From Microbacteriaceae bacterium PS02067 (GTDB lineage: Bacteria > Actinomycetota > Actinomycetes > Actinomycetales > Microbacteriaceae), in NCBI GenBank assembly GCA_029960085.1, contig JASCPG010000007.1:1-63851 (forward strand): 63,851 nucleotides of DNA. Reading direction: 5' to 3'. Made by a program: the position numbers and the translations under genes. The notes beneath the pieces are model-generated. The model was not told where the DNA came from. It ran no database searches and worked only from the letters and a program-made list of their open reading frames with translations. This document shows positions 7,700-16,505 of the stretch, piece after piece. Positions within the stretch are counted from its first letter, which is position 1, and each line of letters opens with the position of its first letter.

Positions 7700-10633
7700 A
7701 TGGAGGCCATGGACTCGTGGCGCTCGGTGCTCGCGCAGCCCGCCACGGGTGACGTCTCGGCGCTCGCGCTGGGCGTCGAGCTGCGCGTGCGCGAATCGGT
7801 GGGCTCGGCGCACTGGGGGCCGCGGCGCGTCCGGACGGCGACGGCGGCCGATCTCGCCGACCGCGAGGCCGAGCTCCTCGTGGGGCTGCGACCGCTCCTG
7901 CGGACGGCGCGCGCGGGGGCGTTCACGCGCGGGGGCGTGTCGTGGGATGCGCTCCGCCGCGGGAGCGGACACGTCGCCGATGCGCAGCGGCAGTGGTTCG
8001 TCGAGCTGTACGGGATCGCGCACGACGCGCGGCTGCTCGCGGCCCTGCGCGACGACTCGGACTGGGTGACGCTCGACAGCGTGACATCGCCGCTCTTGTG
8101 GTCGCAGCTGCGACGGGCCGACGACTGCAGTATCGCCATCGTCTCCGCCGCGAAGGGGCAGACGGTCGTGCTGCATCCGTCGGCGGCCGTCGCGATCCGC
8201 GTGCGGGCGGGGCGCCGGGGCGCGCTGCGGCTCGTCTGCGACGTGCGTGCCGGCGACTCGTCGCTCGATCCCCGGACGGTGCACCCGGTCGGGCGCACGG
8301 GCTTCTACGCTGCACGCGCCCGCGGGGCGGGCATCCGTCTCGATCTCGCCGAAGCACACCTGGGCGACGGCGTGCGGGCGCTGCTCGGCGCGCGGGAGGG
8401 TGCGACCGTGCCGGCGGACGAGGTCGCCGAGTTCACCCGCGACGCGCTGCCGCGACTGCTGCGCGAAGGGCCCGTCGTCGCCGACACCGGTGTGGTCCTC
8501 CCCGAACCTGCCCCGACGACGCTCGTCGTGACGGTGCTCTTCGCGGAGGGCGATGCGCTCGAATACCGCCTGGAGTGGCTGCGCGAGGGCCTCGATCGCG
8601 AACCATGGGATGCGATGCGGACAGGCGACGACGGCGAGAAGGACCTCCGCGCCCGCGTCGCCGCCGCGTGGCGCCTCGCCCCCGAGCTGACGTTCGCGTC
8701 CGAGGCGACACTGGAGGGAGTGGATGCCGCAGAGTTCGGCGCCCACGTCCTCCCCGCCTTGGAGGAGGTCGACGGCGTCCGCGTCGAGACCCGTGGCCGG
8801 CGTCGCGACTACCGCGAGCTGCGCGGCGACCCCCGTATCGCGGTGAGGACCGTCGAGAGCGACGACCCGGACTGGTTCGATCTCGGCGTCATCGTCGAGA
8901 TCGACGGTCGGCGGATCCCGTTCACACCGCTGTTCACGGCGCTCGCGCTCCGCCGGAAGAAGCTGCTGCTCGTCGACGGCAGCTACTTCTCCCTCGCCCA
9001 CCCCGCGCTGGGCCGCCTGCGCGACCTCCTCGACGAGGCGGCGGAACTCACCGAGTGGGAGAGCGGCCCGAAGATCAGCCGCTATCAGCTCCCGCTCTGG
9101 GAGGACTTCGAAGACCTCGCCGACGAGTTGGAGCCCGCGGTCACGTGGCGCGCGGCTGCGGATGCGTTGCGCGCGAGCGGCCCGCCCGCGCCGACGCCGC
9201 CGCCCGCGGGGCTTCGTGCGGAGCTCCGGCCGTACCAGCAGGAGGGGTTCGACCGACTCGCGCTGTGGTGGCGGCATCGCCTGGGTGGCATCCTCGCCGA
9301 CGACATGGGCCTCGGCAAGACGCTGCAGGTGCTCGCTCTGCTGCTGCACGCGCGCGAGCAGGGGGAGCGGCGGCCGTTCCTCGTCGTCGCGCCGACGTCG
9401 GTGCTTCTGACGTGGCGCGACGAGGCGGCACGCTTCGCTCCGGGGCTGCGCGTGCATCTCCACGACGCGACGACCGCGAAGACCGGGCGGCCACCGGCGC
9501 AGTCGGATGCCGATGTCGTGGTCACGTCCTACGGACTGCTGCAGCACGACGAACAGGCGTTCGCCGGGGCGGAGTGGGCCGTCGTCGTGCTCGATGAGGC
9601 GCAATTCGTGAAGAACCCCGCGACGCGCCGCCATCGCGCCGTGCAGACTCTCCGTGCCGACATGGTGCTCGCCGTCACGGGCACGCCGCTCGAGAACACG
9701 CTGACGGAACTGTGGGCGATCCTGTCACTGACCTCCCCGGGACTGTTCGCGTCGCCGCGTCGCTTCCGGGAGGACTACGTCAAGCCGATCGAGCGCGGCA
9801 AGGTGCCCGAGAACGAGGAGGGCGCGCCGTATCGCGAGCGCCGCATCGCGCGCCTGCGCTCGCGCATCCGCCCGTTCGTGCTGCGACGCACGAAGGATCT
9901 CGTCGCACCCGAACTGCCGGCGCGGCAGGAGCAGGAGATCCACGTCGAGCTGAGCCCCGCCCACCGCGCGGCCTACGACCGGGTGCTGCAGCGCGAGCGA
10001 CGGAAGATCCTGGGCCTCCTCGAGGATCTCGACCGGAACAGGTTCATCGTGTTCCGCTCGCTCACGCTGCTGCGGATGCTCGCGCTGGCACCCGTGCTCG
10101 TGGATGCCGGCGATGCGGGCATCCGCTCGGCGAAGCTCGAGGCGCTGCGCGAGCGGCTGCGCGAACTCGCGGCGGAGGGCCATCGGGCGCTCGTCTTCAG
10201 CCAGTTCACGTCGTACCTCGACCTCGTGCGGGCAGACCTCACCGCGCACGGCATCGATCATGAGTACCTCGACGGCTCGACACGCCAGCGCGGAGAGGTC
10301 ATCGACGCGTTCCGCGCGGGGGATGCCCCCGTGTTCCTCATCAGTCTCAAGGCGGGCGGTTTCGGACTGACGCTGACGGAGGCCGACTACGTGTTCCTGC
10401 TCGATCCGTGGTGGAATCCGGCCGCCGAGGCGCAGGCCATCGACCGGACCCACCGGATCGGGCAGACGCGACCGGTCACGGTCTACCGGCTGATCGCGGC
10501 CGACACGATCGAGGAGAAGGTCATCGCGCTGCAGCAGCGCAAGGCGCGGCTCTTCTCGTCGGTCATGGGCGACGACGACCTGCTCGCGCGGTCGCTGACG
10601 GCCGACGATATCCGCGGCCTCCTCGACGCCTGA
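7700..10633 (+). CDS. SNF2-family DEAD-like helicase
   Basis: 977 aa from this ATG; a second in-frame ATG at 7709 is possible. The frame is open well upstream, but there it is shadowed by the opposing gene, so I reject the longer form. The N-terminal 500 residues are a bacterial SNF2-associated region. The helicase core follows: motif I DDMGLGKT, motif II LDEAQFVKN, motif III TGTPLENTLTELWA, and the C-terminal lobe with FSQFTSYLDLV, KAGGFGLTLTEADYV and QAIDRTHRIGQTRPV. This is an ATP-driven duplex DNA translocase whose cellular role in actinobacteria is unclear. I see no CxC...CxH SWIM zinc finger, which many actinobacterial relatives carry. Confidence 0.93.
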   Translation: MEAMDSWRSVLAQPATGDVSALALGVELRVRESVGSAHWGPRRVRTATAADLADREAELLVGLRPLLRTARAGAFTRGGVSWDALRRGSGHVADAQRQWFVELYGIAHDARLLAALRDDSDWVTLDSVTSPLLWSQLRRADDCSIAIVSAAKGQTVVLHPSAAVAIRVRAGRRGALRLVCDVRAGDSSLDPRTVHPVGRTGFYAARARGAGIRLDLAEAHLGDGVRALLGAREGATVPADEVAEFTRDALPRLLREGPVVADTGVVLPEPAPTTLVVTVLFAEGDALEYRLEWLREGLDREPWDAMRTGDDGEKDLRARVAAAWRLAPELTFASEATLEGVDAAEFGAHVLPALEEVDGVRVETRGRRRDYRELRGDPRIAVRTVESDDPDWFDLGVIVEIDGRRIPFTPLFTALALRRKKLLLVDGSYFSLAHPALGRLRDLLDEAAELTEWESGPKISRYQLPLWEDFEDLADELEPAVTWRAAADALRASGPPAPTPPPAGLRAELRPYQQEGFDRLALWWRHRLGGILADDMGLGKTLQVLALLLHAREQGERRPFLVVAPTSVLLTWRDEAARFAPGLRVHLHDATTAKTGRPPAQSDADVVVTSYGLLQHDEQAFAGAEWAVVVLDEAQFVKNPATRRHRAVQTLRADMVLAVTGTPLENTLTELWAILSLTSPGLFASPRRFREDYVKPIERGKVPENEEGAPYRERRIARLRSRIRPFVLRRTKDLVAPELPARQEQEIHVELSPAHRAAYDRVLQRERRKILGLLEDLDRNRFIVFRSLTLLRMLALAPVLVDAGDAGIRSAKLEALRERLRELAAEGHRALVFSQFTSYLDLVRADLTAHGIDHEYLDGSTRQRGEVIDAFRAGDAPVFLISLKAGGFGLTLTEADYVFLLDPWWNPAAEAQAIDRTHRIGQTRPVTVYRLIAADTIEEKVIALQQRKARLFSSVMGDDDLLARSLTADDIRGLLDA

Positions 10634-10717
10634 GTCGGCGAGTGAGCGACACATGAGGGCCGCGCGAGGGCGCACGTTTTCCCGGCCCGTCGCCAGAGGC
10701 CGAGTGGTCCGCCCGCG

Positions 10718-10723
10718 TAGACT
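10718..10723 (+). promoter_or_regulatory. Candidate -10 element for the MBL-Rieske gene
   Basis: TAGACT, 26 bases before the ATG. A purine-rich ribosome site (GGGAAGGGAAG) lies between, giving a short leader. Confidence 0.5.
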
Positions 10724-10749
10724 CGACGCCTGAGTGGGAAGGGAAGCGC

Positions 10750-12312
10750 ATGCGCATCACAGGCCTCGGCCATGCCGGGATGTTCATCGAGACGACCGGG
10801 GGATCCATCCTCTGCGACCCTGTCATCGGGCCGAGTTTCTTCGGTTCGTGGTTCCCGTTCCCCGATAACCGAGGACTCGACTGGGAGCGGTTCGGCAAGG
10901 CCGATTTCCTCTACATCTCGCACCGTCACCGCGATCACTTCGACCCGGCGATGCTCGAGAAGTACGTTCCGAAGAACATCCGGGTGCTGCTGCCCGCCTA
11001 CCCGACGGACGACCTCGAAGTCGATCTGCGGGGCCTCGGCTACGACAACATCGTCTACACGCAGCCGGGCGAGGTTCTCGAGTACGAGAACGGCCTGAAG
11101 ATCATGGTGACGCCGCTACGGGCGCCGAGCGACGGGCCGATCGGCGACTCGTCGCTGTCGGTCGACGACGGCACCGCGTCGATCCTGAACCAGAACGACT
11201 CGCATCCGCTGGATCTCGAGAAGCTGCTGTCGTTCTCCAAGCCGGATGCCTACTTCACGCAGGTCTCCGGTGCGATCTGGTGGCCGATGGTCTACGACCT
11301 GCCGCGCGATGCGAAGGTGAACTTCGCGCAGCTGAAGCGCGATGCGCAGAACAAGCGCGCGATGTACTACATCGAGAAGGTGGATGCCGCGCACGTGTTC
11401 CCGATGGCGGGGCCGCCGATGTTCCTGCGTGAGGAGCTGTTCCGCTACAACGGGCTGGGGGAGCAGAACGACTCGATCTTCACCGATCAGCGTCAGTTCC
11501 TCACGCACATGCGTGAGGAGCGCCCCGAGCAGAAGGGGTACGAGTTCCTGCCCGGGACGCAGGTCGACCTCGATCACGACCAGCTGACCGTGACGCAGAC
11601 GCTGTACTCGCAGGCGGAGATCGACCACATCTTCGACGAGAAGTGGGACTATCTGGCATCCCAGCGCGATTCGCGTCAGGACGAGGTCGCCGCGGAGGTC
11701 GCGCGCCGCGCCCCGATCCTGCCTCCGGAGGAGATGCTCGCCGCGATCAAGGCGTGGTGGGAGCCGCTGCTGCGTCGCGCGCGGACGATCCGGCTCGGCG
11801 TGGGCGGCAACGTCCGTTTCCGCATCGGCGAACTCGACATGGTGGTGGACTTCCCGAAGGCGAAGGTCCGCGAGTACGCGGGGGAGGAGTGCATCTACTG
11901 GTACACGATCCCCGCCGACCTCGTGTCGACGAACATCGCCGATGGCGAGATCGACTGGTCGAACTCGATCTTCCTGTCGATGCAGTTCGAGGTGGGTCGC
12001 TCGGGCAAGTTCAACGAGTTCCTGACGACGTTCCTCAAGTGCCTGTCGCGCGATCGCATCGAGTACGTCGAGAACTGGTACGCGGAGCAGTCGGACCAGA
12101 CCGAGGATGCCGAGATCGACGACTGGACTGTGCAGCGCCGCTGCCCGCACCTGCGCGCCGATCTCACCAAGACCGGCAAGATCGTGGACGGCGTGCTGAC
12201 CTGCGCGTTGCACGACTGGAAGTGGGACCTCGAGTCGGGGCAGTGCCTCACGACGCCGGGGCATCCGATCCGCGCATCGCGCGTCATCGAGACGGCGTCG
12301 TCTGGCGCCTGA
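10750..12312 (+). CDS. MBL-fold protein with C-terminal Rieske [2Fe-2S] domain
   Basis: 520 aa. The N-terminal half is a metallo-beta-lactamase fold of the UlaG-like type, with the metal motif HxHxDH as His58, His60, Asp62 and His63. A helical middle section follows. The C-terminus carries a Rieske cluster motif: CPH at 465-467 and CALH at 485-488, the CxH-x17-CxxH pattern. The substrate is unknown. CMP-Neu5Ac hydroxylase also combines these two modules, but with the Rieske domain first. A ribosome site GGGAAG precedes the ATG. No ferredoxin or reductase gene is adjacent. Confidence 0.88.
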   Translation: MRITGLGHAGMFIETTGGSILCDPVIGPSFFGSWFPFPDNRGLDWERFGKADFLYISHRHRDHFDPAMLEKYVPKNIRVLLPAYPTDDLEVDLRGLGYDNIVYTQPGEVLEYENGLKIMVTPLRAPSDGPIGDSSLSVDDGTASILNQNDSHPLDLEKLLSFSKPDAYFTQVSGAIWWPMVYDLPRDAKVNFAQLKRDAQNKRAMYYIEKVDAAHVFPMAGPPMFLREELFRYNGLGEQNDSIFTDQRQFLTHMREERPEQKGYEFLPGTQVDLDHDQLTVTQTLYSQAEIDHIFDEKWDYLASQRDSRQDEVAAEVARRAPILPPEEMLAAIKAWWEPLLRRARTIRLGVGGNVRFRIGELDMVVDFPKAKVREYAGEECIYWYTIPADLVSTNIADGEIDWSNSIFLSMQFEVGRSGKFNEFLTTFLKCLSRDRIEYVENWYAEQSDQTEDAEIDDWTVQRRCPHLRADLTKTGKIVDGVLTCALHDWKWDLESGQCLTTPGHPIRASRVIETASSGA

Positions 12313-12748
12313 CCGACATCGGTGCTCTGGGCGGCGATCGGTGATCGCTTCGTGCCCATGAGCCTCGCCATCCGCTTCTGATCGCGCACACTGCCGCTCG
12401 TCCGTTGATGTTTGCGCTGTTCGGCGCTATCGGTTGATCGGTCGCCACCGCCGCACGCAAGGCATCCTCAATCGGGCAATGCGCGAGAGGGGAACGACGC
12501 GGACAGACTGGGGAGGCGTGCGCTTGGGGCACCCGTTAGCGTGACCCTGACGATATTCGCGTCAGTCGGGCACTGCCGCCCAGTAGGACTCCGAGCGGCG
12601 GGACGATCGGGACGCGGGATCGCCATCGAGGTGCGCTTGACGCCGTTGTCGCGGGTGACCGGGGTTCCGTGGTTCGGCTGTACGTCGTAACGTGGCCGCC
12701 AGCGCTGGGCACCTCCAGGCTGAGGAATCTGCGAAAGGGAGCATCCAC
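12313..12748 (+). other. 436-base gap without a convincing gene
   Basis: Small open frames here have poor codon structure and no ribosome sites, so I do not call them. A TTGACG hexamer near 12638 and direct GGTTCCG/GGTTCGG motifs near 12662-12677 could belong to a promoter for the VOC gene, but the match is weak. I see no terminator with a U-tract after the MBL-Rieske gene. Confidence 0.4.
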
Positions 12749-13419
12749 ATGAGCGATGACGAGAGCAGTTCAATCCGCATCTCCGCCGCCGAGTTCCACC
12801 GGCAGCCGGGCGTTGCGGATTGGAGGGTACCGGCGACGGGGCCGCAGGCCGTGTTCGCCGCGACGTCCCTCTCGCACGCGGCCGGTCTGGTCGCTCCGGT
12901 GCTTGATGCCGCCGAGCGTGTGGGCATCCTTCCGGACCTCGATGTCCGTCCCGAGGGTGTCGTGGTGCGCGTCCCGCTGCGCGGCGCGCCCGGTATCCCG
13001 GTGGCCGCGGTGGCATTCGCGGCCGAAGTGTCCCGCGCGGCCGCAGACCTGCATCTGGTGCCCACTCCGTCCCGGGTGCAATCCATGTCGCTCTACGTCG
13101 CCCAGCACTCGGCGGCGGACACCCGCCCGTTCTTCGCCGCCGCGCTGGGTTACGAGGAGCTGGACGAGACGGATGCCATCGATCCGCTGCGCTGCGGACC
13201 CCAGCTCGCGTTCAACCCGATCGGCGGCGACGTGGCGAACCGGGGGCGCACCCATCTCGACGTCTACGTTCCGGCCGACCAGGCTCGCGCCCGGGTGGAT
13301 GCCGCTGTCGCGGCCGGCGGGAGAATCGTCGATGACACGAACGCCGGGCGTTCTGGACACTCGCGTCTCCCGAGAACCACGGCATCGACATCGTCCCCTG
13401 GACCGACATCCGCGAATGA
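12749..13419 (+). pseudogene. VOC (glyoxalase-like) protein, frameshifted
   Basis: The ATG at 12749 follows an AAAGGGA ribosome site. The N-terminal 100 residues resemble a pterin-4a-carbinolamine dehydratase-like module. A glyoxalase/VOC module follows (FFAAALGYEEL, GGDVANRGRTHLDVYVPADQA). Near 13345-13351 the frame is lost: the expected ...FWTLASPENHGIDIVPWTDIRE ending is intact, but in the next frame (13351-13419). One base appears to be missing. In the original frame translation runs on into nonsense. The restored stop overlaps the next gene's ATG (ATGA), which argues that the ancestral gene ended at 13419. A sequencing error is possible. Confidence 0.75.
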
Positions 13420-14018
13420 CCGAGGACGCCATGGCCACCGCACACGTGATCAGACCGCTCACCCCGGAGACCTTCCCTGCATGGCTCGCGCTCGCGCAGA
13501 AGCACAACGGGGTGTGGGGCGGATGCTACTGCTCGTACTTCCACGCCGACACCGAGCACACCGTCAAGGACGACTACGACCGGGCGACATTCAAGCGGCG
13601 GCTCGTGGACGAGGGCGTCGCGCACGCCGCGCTCGTGTTCAACGGAGACCACGCGATCGCGTGGTGCGAGTTCGGCAGCCCGGCCGAGCTGCCGAATATC
13701 TACCACCGCAAACAGTACGACGCCGGCGAGAACAACCCGGCGCCCTGGCGGATCACATGCTTCTTCGTCGATCGGGACCACCGACGCTCCGGCGTGGCCC
13801 GGGAAGCGCTGGACGGCGCGCTCGAGCTGATCGCGGCGGCCGGCGGCGGCGAGGTCGTCTCGTTCCCCAACGAACTCGTCCCCGGCAAGCGGACATCATC
13901 GTCGTTCCTCCACAACGGCACCCGCGCCATGTTCGAGAAAGCGGGGTTCACCTTCGAACGCCACATCGGCAAGAGCAAGACCGTCATGCGAAAGACGGTG
14001 CCGTCCGCCCGCCCATGA
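13416..14018 (+). CDS. GNAT-family N-acetyltransferase
   Basis: 200 aa from the ATG at 13416, which overlaps the VOC stop; the ATG at 13431 is an alternative start. The GNAT fold is indicated by the N-terminal IRPLTPETFPAWLALAQ, a GGCYCSYFH segment, the acetyl-CoA loop region FFVDRDHRRSGVAREALDGAL, and the C-terminal FEKAGFTFERH. The substrate is unknown. Coupling to the VOC gene suggests a shared role, perhaps resistance or detoxification; that is only an inference. Confidence 0.85.
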   Translation: MTEDAMATAHVIRPLTPETFPAWLALAQKHNGVWGGCYCSYFHADTEHTVKDDYDRATFKRRLVDEGVAHAALVFNGDHAIAWCEFGSPAELPNIYHRKQYDAGENNPAPWRITCFFVDRDHRRSGVAREALDGALELIAAAGGGEVVSFPNELVPGKRTSSSFLHNGTRAMFEKAGFTFERHIGKSKTVMRKTVPSARP

Positions 14019-14309
14019 GACCCGTGGCGATCGCCCATTGCGCGGATGTCGGTCCCCGCACGGCCGCGCCGCACCGTCGTTCACGCGCCAGTGGGCAGGA
14101 GCGCTCTCGATGCGCGTATAGGCGGCTCTGCGTGATGCCCGATGAACGGGCGGTATGCGTTCTGCTGACCAACCGCACCCCCGCGACCCGTCTTCCACGT
14201 TTGCGCGAGACGCGCGGAAGACGCGATCACGGCAACCCGATGGGTGCGCACTTCCACGAGGAACCTCCTCGGCTCGAGCGTTGCGGGCTCGAACCCATTG
14301 CACGGCATG
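14019..14309 (+). other. Gene-free gap between GNAT and HNH genes
   Basis: It holds a short perfect hairpin (GCCCG-ATGAA-CGGGC near 14138-14152) and otherwise nothing I can name. The flanking genes converge, so the hairpin may help termination, but no T-run follows. Confidence 0.35.
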
Positions 14310-15746
14310 TCACGTCGTGAGCACTCGCTTCTTCAGTCGGACGGGCGAGGTCGTGACGCCGCGCCAGCGGTGATCTGTGCCGTGCCACGGCGGTGCTTTC
14401 ACTTCGGGGACGCCGGAGTTCATCCGAATCTGCCAGCCGATGCGCTCCAGGAAGCGGTGGTGGTACCAGCACAGCAGCACGCCGTTGTCGGTGTGGGTCG
14501 GCCCGCCGCCGGCGTGCTCGGTGACGTGATGGATCTCGCACCACCCGGCGGGGACGCCGCACCCGGGGATGATGCAGCCGCCGTCGCGGAGGGCGATCGC
14601 GCGACGCTGGTAGCGGTTGAAGACGCGGTCCTGCACGCCGATCCGCATGATCCGGCCCTCGGCGCCCAGGGCGACCCGCTGGATGACGGCACCGCAGCCG
14701 ATGTGCCGGGCGACCCGCATGCTGACGGGCTCGTCGCACCCCTGCACGTGCGCGTAGCCGGTGCCGGATGCCAGATCGGCGGCGTCGACGGAGACGACGA
14801 GCGTGGGCGCGTGTCCTCCGATCGTGGGCAGTGCGCCGCTGGCGGCGGCGACAGCGAGGGCGGCGGCGAAGACGTCGTGCTGACGCTGTGCACGGGAGCG
14901 ATCGTCGTGTGCGGGGATGTCGTCGCCGTCCGGCGCGGGGGCGAAGGGGTCGTCGAAGGCGACCTTCGGCGCGAGCTGTGCGTTGAAGATCGTCTGCAGC
15001 TGCGCGGCGACCTCGGGCAGCAGCATCCCTCGCAACGGCACACCACCCGGCGTTGCGGCCCCGAGAACGAGCGACCGCTTTCGCTCTGCGACTCGCTCGC
15101 GCGGCTCGGCGCCGTCCTGATCGAGGGCGAGCGCCCAGGTCTGCGCGTGGATGCGCAGCAGTTCGGCACACGCAGGCGGCGCCCCATCCGGGCCTTCACC
15201 GCGGGCTTCGGCGACGACGATGTCGGCTGCGCCCCGCCGTGCCGATTCGGATACCCGCGGGGCGCTCTGCTGCAGGGGTGCCGTGATCGCGAGGATGCCG
15301 TCGACGCCGACGACCCCGTCGACCATCGCCGCACGGACCGACGGGAAGTCGGCGTCCAGCATTTCGCCGGAGGTCGCCGAGACGGCGGGGCGTACGGCTT
15401 TCGCCGCCCGTTGCAGCCGCGCCGCCGAGCGCGGGTCGAGCCGAGTGAGGGTCTGGAGCAGTTCGGTGACGTCGTGGCATCCGAGGTGCGAGGTCATCCG
15501 CTCGTCGCGCACGGGGTTCTCAGACCGACGCATGACCTCGCCCACCGCGTCGATCAGGAGTGCCTCGGCGAAACGCCCGATCTCGGCGATCGCCGCAACC
15601 TGCCGGGCGAGTTCGCTCTCAGTGGCACGTTCGCACGCGCGGTCTTCGGCCGCTCCGCGCACGATCTCGCTGATCTGCGACTGCAGATCGGCGAGGGGCT
15701 GTGCGAGGAGGTCCATACCCTTGATTCTGCCAAGGGGGTCCGACAT
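14310..15746 (-). CDS. DUF222 / 13E12-repeat HNH endonuclease-like protein
   Basis: 478 aa; the Met at 15716 (MDLLAQPLADLQ) is an alternative start with AAGGG just upstream. The large N-terminal helical DUF222 region includes TRLDPRSAARLQRAAKAV and GVPLRGMLLPEVAAQLQ. The C-terminal HNH fold has RDGGCIIPGCGVPAGWCEIHHV, then HTDNGVLLCWYHHRFLE, with zinc-type Cys and catalytic His residues. These proteins occur in many copies in Microbacteriaceae and mycobacteria. Their role is unproven, and they are often linked to mobile DNA. It forms the right end of the accessory block. Confidence 0.9.
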   Translation of the reverse strand: MSDPLGRIKGMDLLAQPLADLQSQISEIVRGAAEDRACERATESELARQVAAIAEIGRFAEALLIDAVGEVMRRSENPVRDERMTSHLGCHDVTELLQTLTRLDPRSAARLQRAAKAVRPAVSATSGEMLDADFPSVRAAMVDGVVGVDGILAITAPLQQSAPRVSESARRGAADIVVAEARGEGPDGAPPACAELLRIHAQTWALALDQDGAEPRERVAERKRSLVLGAATPGGVPLRGMLLPEVAAQLQTIFNAQLAPKVAFDDPFAPAPDGDDIPAHDDRSRAQRQHDVFAAALAVAAASGALPTIGGHAPTLVVSVDAADLASGTGYAHVQGCDEPVSMRVARHIGCGAVIQRVALGAEGRIMRIGVQDRVFNRYQRRAIALRDGGCIIPGCGVPAGWCEIHHVTEHAGGGPTHTDNGVLLCWYHHRFLERIGWQIRMNSGVPEVKAPPWHGTDHRWRGVTTSPVRLKKRVLTT

Positions 15747-15931
15747 TCAAGCCCCGAAAATCCCTGATCTACGCCCGAAACGAACATCCGAATGTGAGAC
15801 TTCTCTCATCCCGTCTCCGCCGCCGGGATGCGCCGCCTCTCAGCGACGAACCGGCACTGTTCCGCCTCCAGACTGGGCCCCGACCAGCGCGTCATCCGCT
15901 ACGCTGAGAGACGCACCACCCGCATCCTTTA

Positions 15932-15951
15932 ACACCGTCCTGTGAGGCGGA
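15932..15951 (+). promoter_or_regulatory. Probable PyrR-binding RNA element in the pyr leader
   Basis: The stretch has CCG/CGG arms around TCCTGTGAGG, resembling the PyrR binding-loop consensus UCCNGNGAGG. It directly abuts the AGAAGGGAG ribosome site (15951-15959) of pyrR. In mycobacteria PyrR is known to repress pyr genes at translation by holding such a stem-loop over the ribosome site. The same arrangement is visible here; I infer UMP-dependent repression. A TACGCT -10-like hexamer lies at 15900-15905. Confidence 0.65.
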
Positions 15952-15965
15952 GAAGGGAGCAGCGC

Positions 15966-16505
15966 ATGACCACGTCCGACACGTCTCGGACCGTTCTCGG
16001 CGCCGCCGACATCACCCGGGCGCTGACTCGGATCTCGCACGAGATCCTCGAGTCCAACAAGGGCCCTGACGGTCTCGTCCTCCTCGGCATCCCCACGCGC
16101 GGCGTCACCCTCGCCGATCGCATCGGCGCGCAGCTCGCCGCGATCTCCGGTGAGACGGTGCCGGTGGGCGCGCTCGACGTCACGATGTACCGCGACGACC
16201 TGCACCGGAACCCCACCCGCACGCCGCACCCGACCGACATCCCCGCGGGCGGGATCGACGGCAAGACGGTCGTCCTCGTCGACGACGTGCTGTTCTCCGG
16301 CCGGTCGATCCGCGCGGCTCTCGATGCGCTCAACGACATCGGGCGGCCCGCCGCGGTGCGGCTTGCGATCCTCGTCGACCGCGGTCACCGCGAACTGCCG
16401 ATCCGCCCCGACTTCGTCGGCAAGAACCTCCCGAGCGCGCGCACGGAGCGGGTCAACGTCCACCTGTCCGAAGACGACGGCATCGACGAGGTGACGATCG
16501 CGTGA
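15966..16505 (+). CDS. pyrR: Bifunctional pyr regulator / uracil phosphoribosyltransferase
   Basis: 179 aa. The PRPP loop is [39 protein letters not shown] and [12 protein letters not shown] are also characteristic of PyrR. It binds pyr mRNA when UMP is high, and usually retains UPRT activity. The ATG at 15966 has an AGAAGGGAG ribosome site; an in-frame ATG at 15942 falls inside the RNA element and is less likely. It is the first gene of the pyr operon and overlaps pyrB by four bases if pyrB uses its GTG. Confidence 0.94.
   Translation: MTTSDTSRTVLGAADITRALTRISHEILESNKGPDGLVLLGIPTRGVTLADRIGAQLAAISGETVPVGALDVTMYRDDLHRNPTRTPHPTDIPAGGIDGKTVVLVDDVLFSGRSIRAALDALNDIGRPAAVRLAILVDRGHRELPIRPDFVGKNLPSARTERVNVHLSEDDGIDEVTIA

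Noticed and set aside
12412..12690. 92-codon open frame in the 12.3-12.7 kb gap
   Set aside because: No ribosome site, no family resemblance and irregular codon use.
14283..14300. tRNA fragment or attachment site
   Set aside because: GGGTTCGAGCCC on the minus strand resembles a T-arm, but the stem does not extend to five pairs and no acceptor or anticodon arm is found.
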